64,000 nucleotides of DNA from positions 1,759,190-1,823,189 of the forward strand of contig NW_020953951.1 of assembly GCF_900497805.2 (NCBI RefSeq). The letters are read 5' to 3'. Under the pieces are notes generated by a model. It was not told the DNA's origin, did not search any database, and saw only the letters and a program-made list of their open reading frames with translations. The DNA comes from Vombatus ursinus (lineage: Eukaryota; Chordata; Mammalia; Diprotodontia; Vombatidae). Of this stretch, positions 47,335-62,334 are shown piece after piece. The position numbers were made by a program, and so were the translations under genes. Positions within the stretch are counted from its first letter, which is position 1. Every line of letters begins with the position of its first letter.

Positions 47335-48190
47335 AAACAATCACAGGATTTCAGAACTAGAAGGGACTTCAGTAGCCAGTCTATCTGAAAAGAATCCCAA
47401 CTATAACACAGTGGTTTTCATTACACCAAGTCTAAATTTTCCTATTTGCAACTTCTACCCATGCTCTTAGTACTACAAAGATTTAAGGAGTATAAGACTA
47501 TGTTTAAACTCAAGGTGAGGACCCTCAACATCTTCCTTCCCCTTCTACTTACACAGCCAACACCCTAATTCAGGCCCTTATCACCTGTCATCTGGACAAG
47601 AGCCTCCTAAGTAAGTGTTAAGTGTCTGAGGCTGGATTTGAACTCAGGTCCTCCTGACTCCAAGGCTAGAGCTCTATTCACTGTGCCACCTAGTTGCCCC
47701 TCTAGCTAGCTTTTAAAGTCCTCTATAACCTGGACACAACCTATCTTTCCAACATTATTAAACCTTATTTCCTTCCCCAATAATTACATTCCAGTCAGAC
47801 TAGCTTCCATGCTATTTTTCACACAAGACTTCACTCATGACCTCACACCCCAATTCCCACTTCTGTGTGTTCTCAGACTGACCCTCAATGTCTGGAATGC
47901 ACTTTCAATTTACTGCCACATATTAGAATCCTTTGTTTCCCTCAAAATTCTGCTCAAGCAACATCTTCCACATGAAGCTTTGCCGGATTCTTTCCCAGCT
48001 GCTAATGCCCTCTGATTCAAGAAATTACCTCCTTTATTTTGTACATACTACTTTATGTACCTGTCACCCTGACTGCATGTAAGTTCCCTGAAGGGAGGGC
48101 TATTTAATTTTAGTGTCCCCAAGCCTAGCACATAATAGGCACTTAACAAATGTTTACTGAGATCTAGAACTGAACTGACTTACTAAGATA
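47335..48190 (+). mobile_element. L2 LINE 3' end preceded by CR1-like crumb, split by SINE
   Basis: A CR1/L3-like piece at 47335-47480 (minus: CAGAACTAGAAGGGACTTCAG) is followed by L2 from about 47480 to the tail AACAAATGTTTACTGAG. A truncated MAR1-type SINE (minus) lies at 47611-47700. Confidence 0.7.
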
Positions 48191-48239
48191 TTTAATACTT
48201 ACTAAGATATTGATACTGGTCGATGTCATTGAGCCACTG

Positions 48240-48515
48240 TCCCAGGTTTTGAAATAATAACTATCATTTATATATCACTTTAAGGTTTGCAAAGTGCTCC
48301 AATACATTATCATATTTGAACCTCACAACAACCTTATGATTGTTAATAATTTATTATTATTAATAACTAGCATTATCATCATTTTACAGATGAAACCGAG
48401 GTTCAGAGAAGTTAACTGACTTGCATATGATCATCCAGCTAGTGTAAGAGGTAGGATTTGAACCCAGGTCTTCACAACTATAATTCTTGTACTTTGTTCA
48501 CTATGTTAGGGCTGA
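48240..48515 (-). mobile_element. MIR-class SINE
   Basis: CATTTATATATCACTTTAAGG, TTTTACAGATGAAACCGAGG, GGATTTGAACCCAGGTC; reversed MIR, near full length. Confidence 0.8.
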
Positions 48516-49442
48516 AGAAGAGAAAATATTTCAGCTGGTTGGTTGGATTTTTTCATGGAAGAAAATGGAGTCTGCAAACTATGGGAAAAAAATAATTTCC
48601 AGTAAAATTCTAGTTCCTTATACAACTCTGTGAATTTAATTTTTTTAACATTCTGTGGATATGTTTTTGTATATAATTTCTATCACCCATGATATTTATG
48701 TGAGTTTAATTAAAACACTCTGCTTGGGGGGGCATGTTTCATCTTTGGTCAGTTATTCACTGAAAGAAGACATGGAAAGTCACATATTAATTCGCATTAA
48801 ATAACATGACAGACTGACCAGATGATAAAAACAAGAGTCGGAATTAAAATCTTGTCCATAGGACATGACAAAGCAAATTTGTCTTGGCAAAGGCAATGGG
48901 AAAAATTTGAGGGGGTGAGAAAAGGGAAAGTTCATTAAGGACCTAAATGGTAGGCTAGAGAGATGTTGCTTCAACAAATTCTCTTTTCATGATCTTAAAA
49001 TCTAAACTAGGGTGACAAGGTGTAATATAAGAAACAGCAGCCTCATTTTGGAATCATGAAGAACTTTAAGTCTCGCCTCTGACCTATTGTGATCTGTATG
49101 GCACAACTTCTTAATACAAAGATAATTCTCCATAGTTGTAAATTCTCTTATAGGCTGTAAGTTGCATAGCAAATGTTGGTCTGCACTGATGAAAGGGGTT
49201 TCCTTGTTAATATTTCCCTATATCAATAAAATCATAGTTCTAGTCAACAACTAAAAATCTCCAGGGGATAAGGATTGTGACCTATACCAATAGAGAAAAT
49301 AACCATATCAATGAGATCACACTGAAGCATAAGAATAGTCTAAACAGATAAAGGCCCTATAAGTAAGGAACATGCAAGCTTTTTGATGGGAAACCAACAT
49401 AAGAATACAAGGACCACATTCTCCTATGAGTTTCCTAAACTT
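48516..49442. other. Downstream of gene C, nothing recognised
   Basis: No exon or named repeat seen. Confidence 0.35.
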
Positions 49443-49458
49443 GAATTAATGAAGTCTT

Positions 49459-49614
49459 CTTCTTCTTTTTTTTTTTTAAGTGAGGCAAATGGGGTTAAGT
49501 GACTTGCCCAGAGTCACACAACTAGGAAATATCATGTGTCTGAGGCCGGATTTGAACTCAGGTCCTCCTGATTCCAGGGCCGGTGCTCTATCCACTGCGC
49601 CACCTAGCTGCCCC
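49459..49614 (-). mobile_element. MAR1/WSINE-type SINE beside gene C fingers
   Basis: Reverse strand GGGGCAGCTAGGTGGCGCAG. Exact 16-bp duplication GAATTAATGAAGTCTT at 49443-49458 and 49615-49630. It lies about 120 bases past the last finger remnant. Confidence 0.97.
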
Positions 49615-49733
49615 GAATTAATGAAGTCTTTCCAACATTCCTCAAGTTTTTCATCATATACTCATTAGGTTGATAAAAGTTTTCCCCCAAAATGAAAGGA
49701 TTAAGAGGTAACATATTCATCACAATTACAAAG

Positions 49734-51601
<1,868 letters not shown>

Positions 51602-51929
51602 CTGAAACAATAAACAGAAAATACAAACGTTACCTGTTACTTCTGTTGGAAGAAAACAAAAGAACTATGCTAAGTTACAAAAGAATTATCAATGAAATTG
51701 ATGTCTGTGAGGTAGAGGTAGCTTTAACAGTTACAGAATAAACTTCTGATACTGGGAGAGAAGAGAAAGTGGAAGAGTAGGTAAGCAGGAAATCACATAC
51801 TGGGAGGGGTGGCCCACAAAAAGAGCCAGATGAGAAAGGTGAAAAGTCTGATCAGGGACACAGAGCAAAGATGCTAGGGTTAAGCAAAAATTTCATTGGA
51901 AATGAGTTACATGACCCAAATCATGTTTA

Positions 51930-53020
51930 GTCATGGGTCCTCTTCTCTCTTTACACCCTCTCTAAGTGATTTCATTACTTTCCATGGGTTCATTTATCAT
52001 CTCTATGCAGATAACTTCAATGCCTATATATCTGCCCTAATCTCCTTCCTGAGCTCCTGTCTCCCATCGCGTTAGATATCTCCAACTATATTATTTAGAG
52101 GCATTTCGAACTCAACATGCCCAAAATGAAATTTATTATCTTCCCCCACTAAACTCATTTATTCTCCAAACTTTCCTGTTTTTGTTTAGAGTACCACCAT
52201 CCTCCAAGTTACCCAATTTCACAGCCTCAGCAAGAAGATGACATTCTTCCTCTGCTAAGAAATCTTTAATAGCTCCCTGTTACTTACCAAGTAAAATTCA
52301 ACCTCCCGTGCCTGGAATTCAAGTCCCTCAAGAGTCAAATTCCTGACTCTTTCCTTTCCCTCATCTCCCACATTCAAATGGCTACAAGTGTTGTCAATTC
52401 TTCTTCCACAACAGCTCTCAAATCCAGCCCCTTCTCTTCATTCACAGGACCACTACCCAGGTCACAACCTTCTCATATCTTGTCCAGACGATTACAAAAG
52501 CCTCCAATTGGACTCCCAGCTTTCAGTTTCTCCCCTTTCTAGTACATATTTTACAAAAGCTGTCAAAATAACATTCCTAAAGCACACTGTCCAACCATGT
52601 CAACACCCTGTTGAATATTTAGTGGCTCTCTATCACCTGTAAAACTAAACAAAAACTTTTCTGGCATTTAAAGCCTATCACAAGCCATGTTCAGCCCACC
52701 TTTTTAGGTTTATTTCACATTCTTCTTCTTTTTCATGTATTATATGTTCCAGGCAAAGTGCTCTACATCCTGGTTCCCTGAACTGATTCAATTTCCTCAC
52801 TCTATATTTCTGCACATGTTGTCCTGTATGCCAAGAATGCACTCACTTCTCATCCCTACCTCATAGAATCCTTAGGTTCCTTCAAGGCTCAAATCATAGG
52901 CCACTTACTTTAGGGAATAACTCCTGATTTCCCTAGTTGATAGCACTCTCTTCTTCCTTAGATAATTACATCTATGCTTCCATTAACATGTCGTACCACC
53001 AAAGTGATACATGTTAATAT
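51930..53020 (+). mobile_element. L2 LINE, long decayed copy
   Basis: Starts around the reverse-transcriptase region (CATCTCTATGCAGATAACTTC, the YADN-like codons), then GGCATTTCGAACTCAACATG, and later CCTTCAAGGCTCAAATC. It lies in the last intron of gene C, antisense to it. Confidence 0.8.
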
Positions 53021-53070
53021 AAGCAATGTAATTGAGTAGGTATTTATTAATCATCCACTATTTCCATGAT

Positions 53071-53080
53071 NNNNNNNNNN
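53071..53080. other. Assembly gap (ten Ns)
   Basis: Placeholder gap in gene C's last intron; real size unknown. Confidence 0.99.
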
Positions 53081-53189
53081 GAGATGGAGTATCATGAGTG
53101 AAACACAGAAAGGAGGCCAACATGACTAGACTTTAGAATTTGAGAAAGAAAAGAAGGAAGGAAAAGAGGAGAGAGGGAAGGAAGGAGGA

Positions 53190-53418
53190 AGGACTTATTA
53201 AAGGCCTACTATATGCCAGGCTGTGCTAAGCATTTTGCAAATACTACCTCATTTGATCCTCACATAGATGTTAGTATTATCCCCACTTTACGGTTGAGGA
53301 AACTGAGGAAGCCAGAAGTTAAGTGATTCACCTATGATCATACATCTAAGAACACATTTCAATTTAGGTCTTCTTGACTACAGGCCCAGCAGTCTTTACA
53401 CTGTGCCATTATATACAA
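53190..53418 (-). mobile_element. MIR-class SINE
   Basis: AGGCCTACTATATGCCAGGC, CTCATTTGATCCTCACATAG, GAGGAAACTGAGGAAGCCAG; reversed MIR. Confidence 0.8.
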
Positions 53419-53424
53419 TAAAGT

Positions 53425-53566
53425 TGGAAAAGTAGGTTAGGGCCAGATTATGAAGGAATTAAAAAGTTAGCAAGAGAAGCTTGTATTTGATCCCAGAGGA
53501 ACACTGGAGTGTCCTGAGTAGGAGAGTGACGTGGTCAGATTTGTACTTTAGGAAAATCACTAACAC
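53425..53566 (-). mobile_element. L2 LINE fragment abutting KRAB-B remnant
   Basis: GGGCCAGATTATGAAGGAAT, GTGACGTGGTCAGATTTGTA and TTTAGGAAAATCAC are reversed L2. It meets the truncated KRAB-B exon of gene C at a CA run. Confidence 0.8.
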
Positions 53567-53625
53567 ACACAGCTCTTCTCTTTGCTCTAGCTGGGAGATC
53601 AAGCCAGGTTCAGAAATAGGAAATC
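53566..53625 (-). pseudogene. Gene C, truncated KRAB-B exon
   Basis: The acceptor ATGCAG is followed by GFPISEPGLISQLEQREEL, a clear KRAB-B start, but the second half of the exon is missing. After the Glu-Glu-Leu codons the sequence passes into a short CA run and then into L2-derived DNA in minus orientation (53425-53566). The donor that genes A and B use is absent. The acceptor-side flank still matches genes A and B. This break alone would prevent normal joining to the finger exon. Confidence 0.8.
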
Positions 53626-54069
53626 CTGCATGTGACAAAGGAGATGGAATTCAAAGTATTCCCGAGACTCAGTACCAGTCTCCTGAACCCCTTGGGATAA
53701 GACAAGGCCAAGAGGAAATTGTGGACCCTTGAAGGAATCTCATTCCCTTGTGTAAGAAGGGCAGGAAAAAAGGTGAAGATCTTGCCACAAAAACAGAACA
53801 AACTTATTTGGCTCTTCACTGCTGAGAGACTGTGAGCCTGGAAGAATTCACAGATTAGGGCAGTGTCTCCAACAGGAAACTCAGAGGATAGGGAATGGGC
53901 TGATGCCAAAAGATTAAAGGAAACTACATTTCTGGCCCCACTGGATCTATCACCTGGCTAGAGGAAACCAAAATGTTCTGATGCTGAGCTTACATGAAAT
54001 GAGGAAGATCTGATCTCTGGATCACACTTCTAGAGCATAAACTTGACGAAAGCAGGGACTGTGTCTTAC

Positions 54070-54830
54070 TCAATTCAATAAACAGTTATATGTGACCAGA
54101 ATGTGCAAGACTCAAAACTGGAAAATAAAAGTACTTACCCTGAAGGAACCTACATTTTACTGAGGGAAGTCAGTGTATGCGGAGGTAAGCAAATAACCTA
54201 GCATAAACAAAATAACACAAAGCAATATTATACCAGAGAGTGCACTGACAACTGGAGAGGATCAGAGAAAGCTTTTTGTGGGGGGTGGGGGTGACCCCTA
54301 AGTGTCTCCTGGAGGAAGTTAGGGATTCTGAGATAGAATTGAGGAGAAACTGCATTCCAGGCTCAAGGCCCACTTATGTAAAGGCAGAGAGGTGCCTTTA
54401 CACAGAATAGTATGTCTAAGGACAGCCAGCAGATCAGTGTGACTGGAATGCAAAGTACATGAAGGACAACATCATGAAATTAGCCTGGAAAGGCAAGTGG
54501 AAGCCAGACTGTAGAGGGTCTAAGGTGTCAGGCTAAGGATTTTATATTTTATGCTGCAGAAAACTGCAACTTCTCAAGCAGAGGAGTAACTGGAAGTAGG
54601 AAGAGCAGTTAGGAGAATAAAATCAAAATCATTCAGGCAAGAGATGTTGAGGGCCTGAAAAAGGAAAGAGGCAATACGAAGAGGAGATGGATGGAAGGGA
54701 TGAAATGGAGAACACTTGTCAACTGATGATCATAGAGGTTTAAGGAAATGGAAAGGGTCAAAGTTAACGTTAACCTGGACAACTGGAAGACGCAATGAAA
54801 GAGAGAAGTTTGGAGGGACGGGTTTGAAGG
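54070..54830 (-). mobile_element. L2 LINE 3' part
   Basis: GAAGGAACCTACATTTTACTG, GAGAAACTGCATTCCAGGC, CTGTAGAGGGTCTAAGGTG; reversed L2. Confidence 0.7.
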
Positions 54831-55710
<880 letters not shown>

Positions 55711-55899
55711 GCCCTCACTTGGAGGGAAGATGCACAAGGAAAGGAGAGAATCTCGGAGATAGGCATTGTTGGCATAAATAGCTCTGGCAAGTGAGGTGAT
55801 ATGAACCAGAGACATATTCCATTTCCAGTTCTTACCCCCACTATCCACAAAGGAAAAGAAGGAAGGAAACAATGACTAAATCCCTGTACTGCTGGCCCT

Positions 55900-56715
55900 T
55901 GCTCTGCAACCACACCCTTTCTACCATTCCCCCTACGGTAAACAAACTCCCACTACCTGTTACCCATTCAGGAGAAAACTCATCTCCACACTTCGTCTCT
56001 CGCATTCTCATGGCCAGCCTCCTTAACCCTATACACCCAGGCCATACTTTAACCCTGCCCACCCCTTCCACTTTGCCATCTGGAATGACAAAACTTCCAT
56101 GTACTCAGGACCTCCTCGCACATCCACTTCATCTAACTGTTTTCATTGACCCTTCCCCCACTCCTTCATTTTCAATCAATGAGAATCTGAATTCTCTTCC
56201 TCCCACCCCCCACCCCCCCCAGCCATGGAGAAAGCAAGAAAAATAAGTTATAAACATGTAGAGTCAAGCAAAACAAATTCCCACATTAGCCATGACCCAA
56301 AAAATACATCTGACTCTGTGCAGATAAACCGTCACCTTTCTATCCGGATGTCAGCAGACTGTTTCATCATGAGTCCTCGAGAATTGTGGCTGATTCTGTT
56401 TAGTTTTTAAAGCCCTCAACTTGGTAGCCTTCACAATTTGTGTTGCCTCATTCTACGTTACTTCTACATTACTCTCTTCCAAAGTATACAGGCCAGGCAA
56501 ACCGGCCTTTTCTCCACCTTCCACCTCCATGCCTTCGCACTGGCTGTTCCCTCATGCCTGTAACGCACACTTCCATCTCATACAATCCTTGTCTTCCATT
56601 AAGACAGCTCAGACACCACTATCTACATAAAGCCTTTTTTACATCCAAATACCAGTACTCTCTTTCCCATACTACCTTGTATTTAGCTGCTTAGTATCCT
56701 CTTTATATTTATTCT
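55900..56715 (+). mobile_element. L2 LINE fragments
   Basis: The clear part is 56400-56715 (AGTATACAGGCCAGGCAAACC, CATGCCTTCGCACTGGCTG). The part before it is more doubtful. Confidence 0.55.
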
Positions 56716-56719
56716 GTAA

Positions 56720-56728
56720 ATACATACA

Positions 56729-56764
<36 letters not shown>

Positions 56765-56800
56765 TATATGTACACATACACACATACACATATATATGTC
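56720..56800. repeat. CATA/TATA microsatellite
   Basis: Tandem CATA units passing into TA and CACATA. Confidence 0.95.
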
Positions 56801-56925
56801 TGTTGTTTCTCCCTTGAGAAATATTAGTGAATAGAGAGAAGGTAAGGTATGTAACAGAATTTGACACGTGATTAGAAATGGGGGTAAAGGAGAATGAGGA
56901 ATAAAGGAAATAAATAATAAAACAA

Positions 56926-56971
56926 AGGAAATCCTGCATGTGACAAAGGAAATGGAATTCAAAGTATTCCC
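56926..56971 (-). pseudogene. Second KRAB-B acceptor fragment of gene C
   Basis: 46 bases match 53618-53663 with one mismatch. They cover the KRAB-B splice acceptor (ATGCAG/GATTTCC), the first codons of the box and intron flank. This is a stray partial copy 3.3 kb upstream of the gene C KRAB-B remnant, between that gene's KRAB-A and start exons, abutting a MIR at 56972. Confidence 0.85.
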
Positions 56972-57125
56972 AAATACTTACTTGCTGTGTGACCCTGGAC
57001 AAGTCACTTAACCACTGTTTGCCTCAGTTTCCTCACTGTAAAATGGGAATAACAGCATTGCTGTCCTCAGCACCTACAACAGTGCCAGGCACGTAGGTGC
57101 TCAATAAATGATTTTTGATTGATTG
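56972..57125 (+). mobile_element. MIR-class SINE
   Basis: CTTGCTGTGTGACCCTGGAC, CACTGTAAAATGGGAATAAC, GTAGGTGCTCAATAAATGA. Confidence 0.85.
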
Positions 57126-58199
57126 ATTTCAAACAGACAAGTAGGAGCAGTGGACAAGACTGCACAAGTAGCCTCACACAAAAGGTAGCAAGACTTTTTC
57201 TGAAGATCCTATTTGTTTCCCTCCCCTCCAAAAAGGTGGTCTCCACCTGTTTGACCACAAGGCTACCTTGTATAGTAGAAAAACATATTGTATGAAGTGA
57301 CAATTTGGGGAATAAGCTTTTCCCAGGATCAAAATGAGATAATGGGAAATTTTGGTCAATCTATAATCCCAAGTCTGAACACAAACCATATATAGAACAT
57401 CCCCCATAGTATATAACCAGGAACGTGTCCTTTGACCTCTCTTATCTCACATGATCATTGTGAGAATCAAAGGAGGTAGTGTATGCAAAGTGCCTTTCAA
57501 GACTTAAAGTGTCAAATCTATCTTTGTAGTCTACAGTTGGGAAATATAACTGAAGAGAGAAAGGATTTTCTTTTTCTCTTTTTCTCTCAGTTGCTTCTTG
57601 TTGAGGGAAGAGTGAGTTTGTGATGTTCTTTCCTTGTTTGGCTTGGAGGGCAGCTCAGTGAGCACCTGCTCTGTCCCCCTGTATATGGGCTTACAGATGG
57701 GCTCAAAGGGTATCACGCTCTCTGAGTTTATCTGGAAGGAAATTTTCTTAGAGCTCTGTCACTTTTCTGAGCTCTGAGACGCTCAAAAACTTTCTTGATC
57801 TTTCTGCCTGGCAGGGAACTTCAATGTACCCTAGTAAGAATGGTGTAACCAGACCATAGGAGAAGTACCTTTACCAATCTCACCTGTCCTCCCAGAGAAA
57901 TTTTCCTTGCATGTTGCAGCATCTACTTCTATCTCCAACTGTATTAGTGAATATGTTTTCTTCATCTCTCGTTTAGCCCTATTCATCCTTCTCTGTATTC
58001 ATATCTTCACCATCTTACTAGAGAGTAAGCTTTTTTTCTTTTAATGAGGAAATAAACTTTATCTGGCTAAGATCATCAATTTTTTGCGCATACTTGTGAT
58101 TGAGCTAACATTTCTCCAATGTGATCAATGCATATTTTAATTCTGTATGTTCAATGTATTGAGACTCCATTTTTCAAAGGGGCTGTAAGAGTATTATTG
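57126..58199. other. Gene C intron, nothing recognised
   Basis: No exon or named repeat seen. Confidence 0.35.
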
Positions 58200-58739
58200 A
58201 GTATGCCATTATGTACCATCTCTTACGTCACTGTCCCATCTTTACAAGTTTCTTGAAAAAGAAATCTGTGTTGGAAGCTTCCACTTCCTTACCACCCACT
58301 CTCTATTCAGTCCTTGGCAACTGGATTTGTTCCCACCTGAAATTGCTCTCTCAAAGGACACCAACAAACTCCCATACATCAAATCTAATGACTGTTATTT
58401 AGCTCTTATCTTCTATGACTTCTCTATAACATATGACACTGTTGATCACATATTGAATATTCTCTTCTCCTTTGGCTTTTGAGACACTACTTTTCTGGTT
58501 CTCCTACCTTTCTACATGGTCCTTCTCTGTCTGCTTCGCTTAATCTTCCTTCTCTTATTGACCCCTTAAAGTTGATGTCCCAATATTCTATATTCAGCTT
58601 TCTTCTTTTTCTCTGTCTCTGTCTCTCCCCGCCCCCTACTTCCTTCCTTCACAATGAAATTCACTTGTATGGCTTCAATCACCAACTCAATGCCATTAAC
58701 TCTGAGATCTCTATCTCCAGGAATGACTTTGCTTTTAAA

Positions 58740-58778
<39 letters not shown>

Positions 58779-59410
58779 CATATTTACATATGTATACATA
58801 CACATATATACATATACATCTCTCTCTTTTTCTTTCTCTCTCTCTCTCAGCCCACATGTCCACAGGAAATTCCAAGATACCTGGAAATTCTATTGGCACC
58901 TCAAATTCATTGCCACACACACACACACAAAATAAACACATTATTTTTCTCCCTTAATCTACCTTCTGACTTCATGGGGTATCTGTGTCACCAAGTTCAA
59001 AATCCTTTGTCTGGTATTCAATACCTCTAAAATATGGCGCCACTCCACCCTGCGACGCTTCCCTCAAACATTCTAAGTTCCAGCCAAACTAGACTACTTG
59101 CTGTCCCCCACAGAGACTCTGCACTTTCTCACCTTCTATTCATGTTATTCCCTGTTCCAGGAATGCTCCAGCCCTCCTTCATTGGCTATCTTTTATCCTC
59201 ACTTGTTTATCTTTTAAAGCTCAACATAACACTTTGTTGCACCTAACAGACTGATGTATTATTTTGTATTACTGTTATCCAGTTATGTGCAAAACCCCAA
59301 ATAGCGTATAAATACTGAGTACATGTAGGTATCATGTCTTGTCTAAACGTTGTAATCCCCAATACCCAGCACAGTGCTCTACATAAAGAAATGAACTAAT
59401 AAATATTTAA
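58200..59410 (+). mobile_element. L2 LINE with CA microsatellite inside
   Basis: Long L2 copy: ACATATGACACTGTTGATCAC, GACACTACTTTTCTGGTTC and a tail CACAGTGCTCTACATAAAG with AATAAATATTTAATTG. A CA tract lies at 58739-58776 and a smaller one at 58914-58929. Confidence 0.8.
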
Positions 59411-60199
59411 TTGCATGAATTCTTGTAATTGTTGGACTCAAAGAAAAGAGGTCTTGTCAGCCTTACCAGTGTCACTCCTTGAGATACAAAAGTTTACTGG
59501 ACAAGGCCAATCCAGATTAAGGGGAGGAGGCCAGGCCATACTCAGCATTAGGAATGGGATCTCTTGGAAGGTCAGCTCACCTGAGACGTGGATAGCTTCA
59601 TTTTGGGCACAGCTGCCATCTCCTGATTTCCTGGGCTCCCTTAGAGAAAAAGCAGGTACCTTTCAGGGCTGAATGAAGACAAAACATCCATAAATGAGAC
59701 CTGATCCCCCTTTACTCATCATGATCCTCCCCCTTGCACAGAATACCAGGGGGCCTGGAGCACAGCCTCTTCTTCATATGCTAATCAATCAATAAATCAT
59801 TATCAGTCACTGAGTCCTGGGCCCCAAGGAAGTATGGGACTGGTGTAGGAAAGAGAAGTATCAGTCCTCATTCTGGGGAAACTAAGCAGGCAGAAATGCT
59901 GACAGAGGCACGCCCTAGCCCCTTAGGTCTACTCCGCATCATCCCCAGGAGCAGCTTTCCCCGAAGACCTTGCTTCTGACCTTATTGAGGTCCTTGCTCC
60001 TTGCTCCCTGTTACAGTCCTTCCACCCTGGTCAGTGGCCCTCAGATTTGACAAGATCAGTTCAGGTTAATTACAGCCCCTATTTACTCTGCAGGCAGAGA
60101 CACTCTCTGAAACCTCTACACTTAACCAGGCAACAGACCATTCCATGAGGATGTGGCAGCTAAATTTCCCTAAGTAAAGCAAAGGGGAGGGGCTCTCCA
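59411..60199. other. Gene C start-exon flanks
   Basis: Largely repeat-free. 59540-59860 parallels the gene B start-exon flank. No other exon seen. Confidence 0.45.
59581..59619 (-). pseudogene. Gene C, start-codon exon
   Basis: ATGGCAGCTGTG opens MAAVPKMKLSTSQ (13 codons), ending at donor TCTCAG/GTGAGC in phase 0. It would join the KRAB-A exon at 55547 as [12 protein letters not shown]. It matches the gene B start exon in sequence, donor and flanks; for example both share AATGAGACC, ATCAGTCAC and GTATGGGA further upstream. The exon is itself intact, but it belongs to a gene whose later exons are broken. In principle its phase-0 donor could splice to gene B's phase-0 KRAB-A exon 30 kb downstream. 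Confidence 0.72.
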
Positions 60200-61070
60200 G
60201 GAACTCCAGAAGGACCAGGAGACAGATACTCCAGGCTCAGCTCCCAGGCGAGGGGAAGCGACTTGGGCAACACCCCATTCCCAGGTTATGCCAGGCAGGC
60301 GCTAGAACCCAGGTCCCCTGGGCCCTGGCTCTTCCCACTCCTCCAGGGACCCCCTCATGGCCTTGTTTGGACGTTCCAGCATCAGCTCTAGAAAACTGTC
60401 TCAGATGTCACTGATTCCACCCTCCCCCTCCATGCAGCACACCTTTCCTAGGATCTGGGAGGGAGGGGGGTGGTGGAGGGAGAAGGGTCACGCGGACTTT
60501 GCTTGCATACTTCCAATGATGAGCCACTCACTCCCTATTGGGGCTCAGGCAGGAAGAGTCTCACATTCAGACTTCTGATGGAAACTCTGCAGAAAGGTCA
60601 CGTCGGTGGGGGGGCAGCAGAAAATGAAAGGGAGGGAGACTTGGGCAAGGCCCTTCCTTCCTCCCCCTGAGCCTCAGTTTCTCCATTCACACAGTGAAGA
60701 TGCTGGAGGGACCCCGAGCCTCTCACGTCCCTCCTGCGCTGCTTCCCCGCCCCGGACTCACCCCCTGCTCCCCAACAACCTTGAGGCCGGGGCGAACCCT
60801 CAAGACTGCGAAGGAGGGCCCTAAGGCCAAGGCGAGTTCCCCAGACCCCCGGGCTACGAGAGCCCGCAGGTTCGGGCGCCTCCAAGGCCGCTCCAGGCAG
60901 CTCGGAGGACTCGCCATCGGTTTCTATGGTTGCCGCGCAGGCACAGACAGGAGGAGGAGGCGGAGCCTGGGGGAGGGGGAAACAATGCCGAGGTCGGAGC
61001 CCCGCCTCCGGAGGCGGGACCTAAATGGCTACCTAACTCCGCCCAGGTCTGTGTGATTCACATACATCGC
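60200..61070 (-). promoter_or_regulatory. CpG-rich promoter and exon 1 of gene C
   Basis: The most CpG-rich block in the window. Around 60880-60930 it carries AAGGCCGCTCCAGG and CTCGGAGGACTCGCC, matching the promoter blocks of genes A and B. A minus-strand donor GGGG/GTGAGTCC ends an inferred 5' UTR exon at 60762. Unlike A and B, I see no CCGGAAGT core here. Several reading frames are open through the block because of its composition (for example 60694-61056 plus); I do not take them as genes. Confidence 0.6.
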
Positions 61071-61179
61071 CGTCTTCTATCTGCGGAGCCCTATGCCACT
61101 TGAATACAAAGAAGAAAAATGACAATCCCTCCCATTGTGGTACTTACAATCGCACAGGAAGCTATAATGTGCACCCCAA

Positions 61180-61340
61180 TACTTACTTGCTGTGTGGCCT
61201 TGGGCAAGTTACTTAACCACTGTTGGCCTCAATTTCCTCACTGTAAAATGGGAACAACAGCGTTGTTGTGAGAATCAGATGAGATATTTGTAAAGCTCTT
61301 AGCACAGTGCCTTGCACTTTATAAATGTTGCTGCTGCTGA
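61180..61340 (+). mobile_element. MIR-class SINE
   Basis: CTTGCTGTGTGGCCTTGGGC, CACTGTAAAATGGGAACAAC, TAGCACAGTGCCTTGCAC. Confidence 0.85.
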
Positions 61341-62330
61341 CAATAATGACAGTGATACAAGGGAGAGTTGTGATAGAAGAAATCCAGACTAAGAAAATCT
61401 GATGGAAGTGAGGACACTTTCAGCTGAGCTTAAACCCTGGTCTTCTGACTTCAAATCTAATATTCTATTGACTATATCATGCTGCTGCCTAAAGTTGTCC
61501 AAGAGTCGTAGGCCACCTCGGAAGCTTCCCCATCAGTGAGGTCCCCAGTCACAGGCTAGATTTTCTCTTTTGTCACCGAAGTTGTAGAAGAGACTCTTGC
61601 TTGGATATAGGTTAAACTAGATGCCCTCTGAAGTTCCTTCCAGGTGATTCTGTGATCCACTCTTGCCTCCAGGACTTCCTCCTCAACCTCAACACTAAGC
61701 TTCCAAGATCTCTACCCCCTGGCTCAAGGCTCAACCACCCATTGGACTAAGAAATAATGTCTTTCTAAGTGAAGGGTATCTCATCACCAGGGGATTGGCC
61801 ACCAACTCATTAGCTTTTTGGCCACAGCCATTCAAAAAGGCCTTTTCCTAAAACCTTGTGGGCAGAGATGCAATCTGTATTGGCAGTAGAAGAGATCACG
61901 TAGATTAAACCATGGCTATTCTGAAGTATTGAATTATTTCCTAAGGGAAAACAGACAAAAATTAAAAGGATAGAGATGTATGTGATTGAAAATGCATATA
62001 AAAGAGTCTCCCTTTTAACTCCCAACAGTTCTCCTGGCTGCGTTGAAGTCCAGTGCAATTAACTTCTAGCCCAGAAAATGGTACCTCTACTGGTACTAGA
62101 AACCAAGTTGTCTGACTCTTTATACTAGTTCATGGCTGATTCCCCAGACCACGAGAAATGGAACATAGAATACAAGATAGTCCTGGAAAGGACTGAACTA
62201 ATCACCTTGGCCAACCCCTCTTGCCCAATGTCATAAAGGTAGTGCCTCTGGCCAGTTTTGAGCTTGGGTGTATCTGACTCCAGATCCAGTGCTTTATCCA
62301 CTGGGCCACCTACATGCCCCTAAATATGAG
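61341..62330. other. Upstream of gene C, mostly unassigned
   Basis: Reverse MIR-like fragments at about 61420-61495 and 62185-62320 (ATCCAGTGCTTTATCCACTG). Otherwise nothing recognised. Confidence 0.45.
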
Positions 62331-62334
62331 ATTA

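Noticed and set aside
60694-61056. 120-codon open frame in a GC-rich block
   Set aside because: CpG-island composition keeps many frames open; this block aligns with non-coding promoter blocks of the paralogues.
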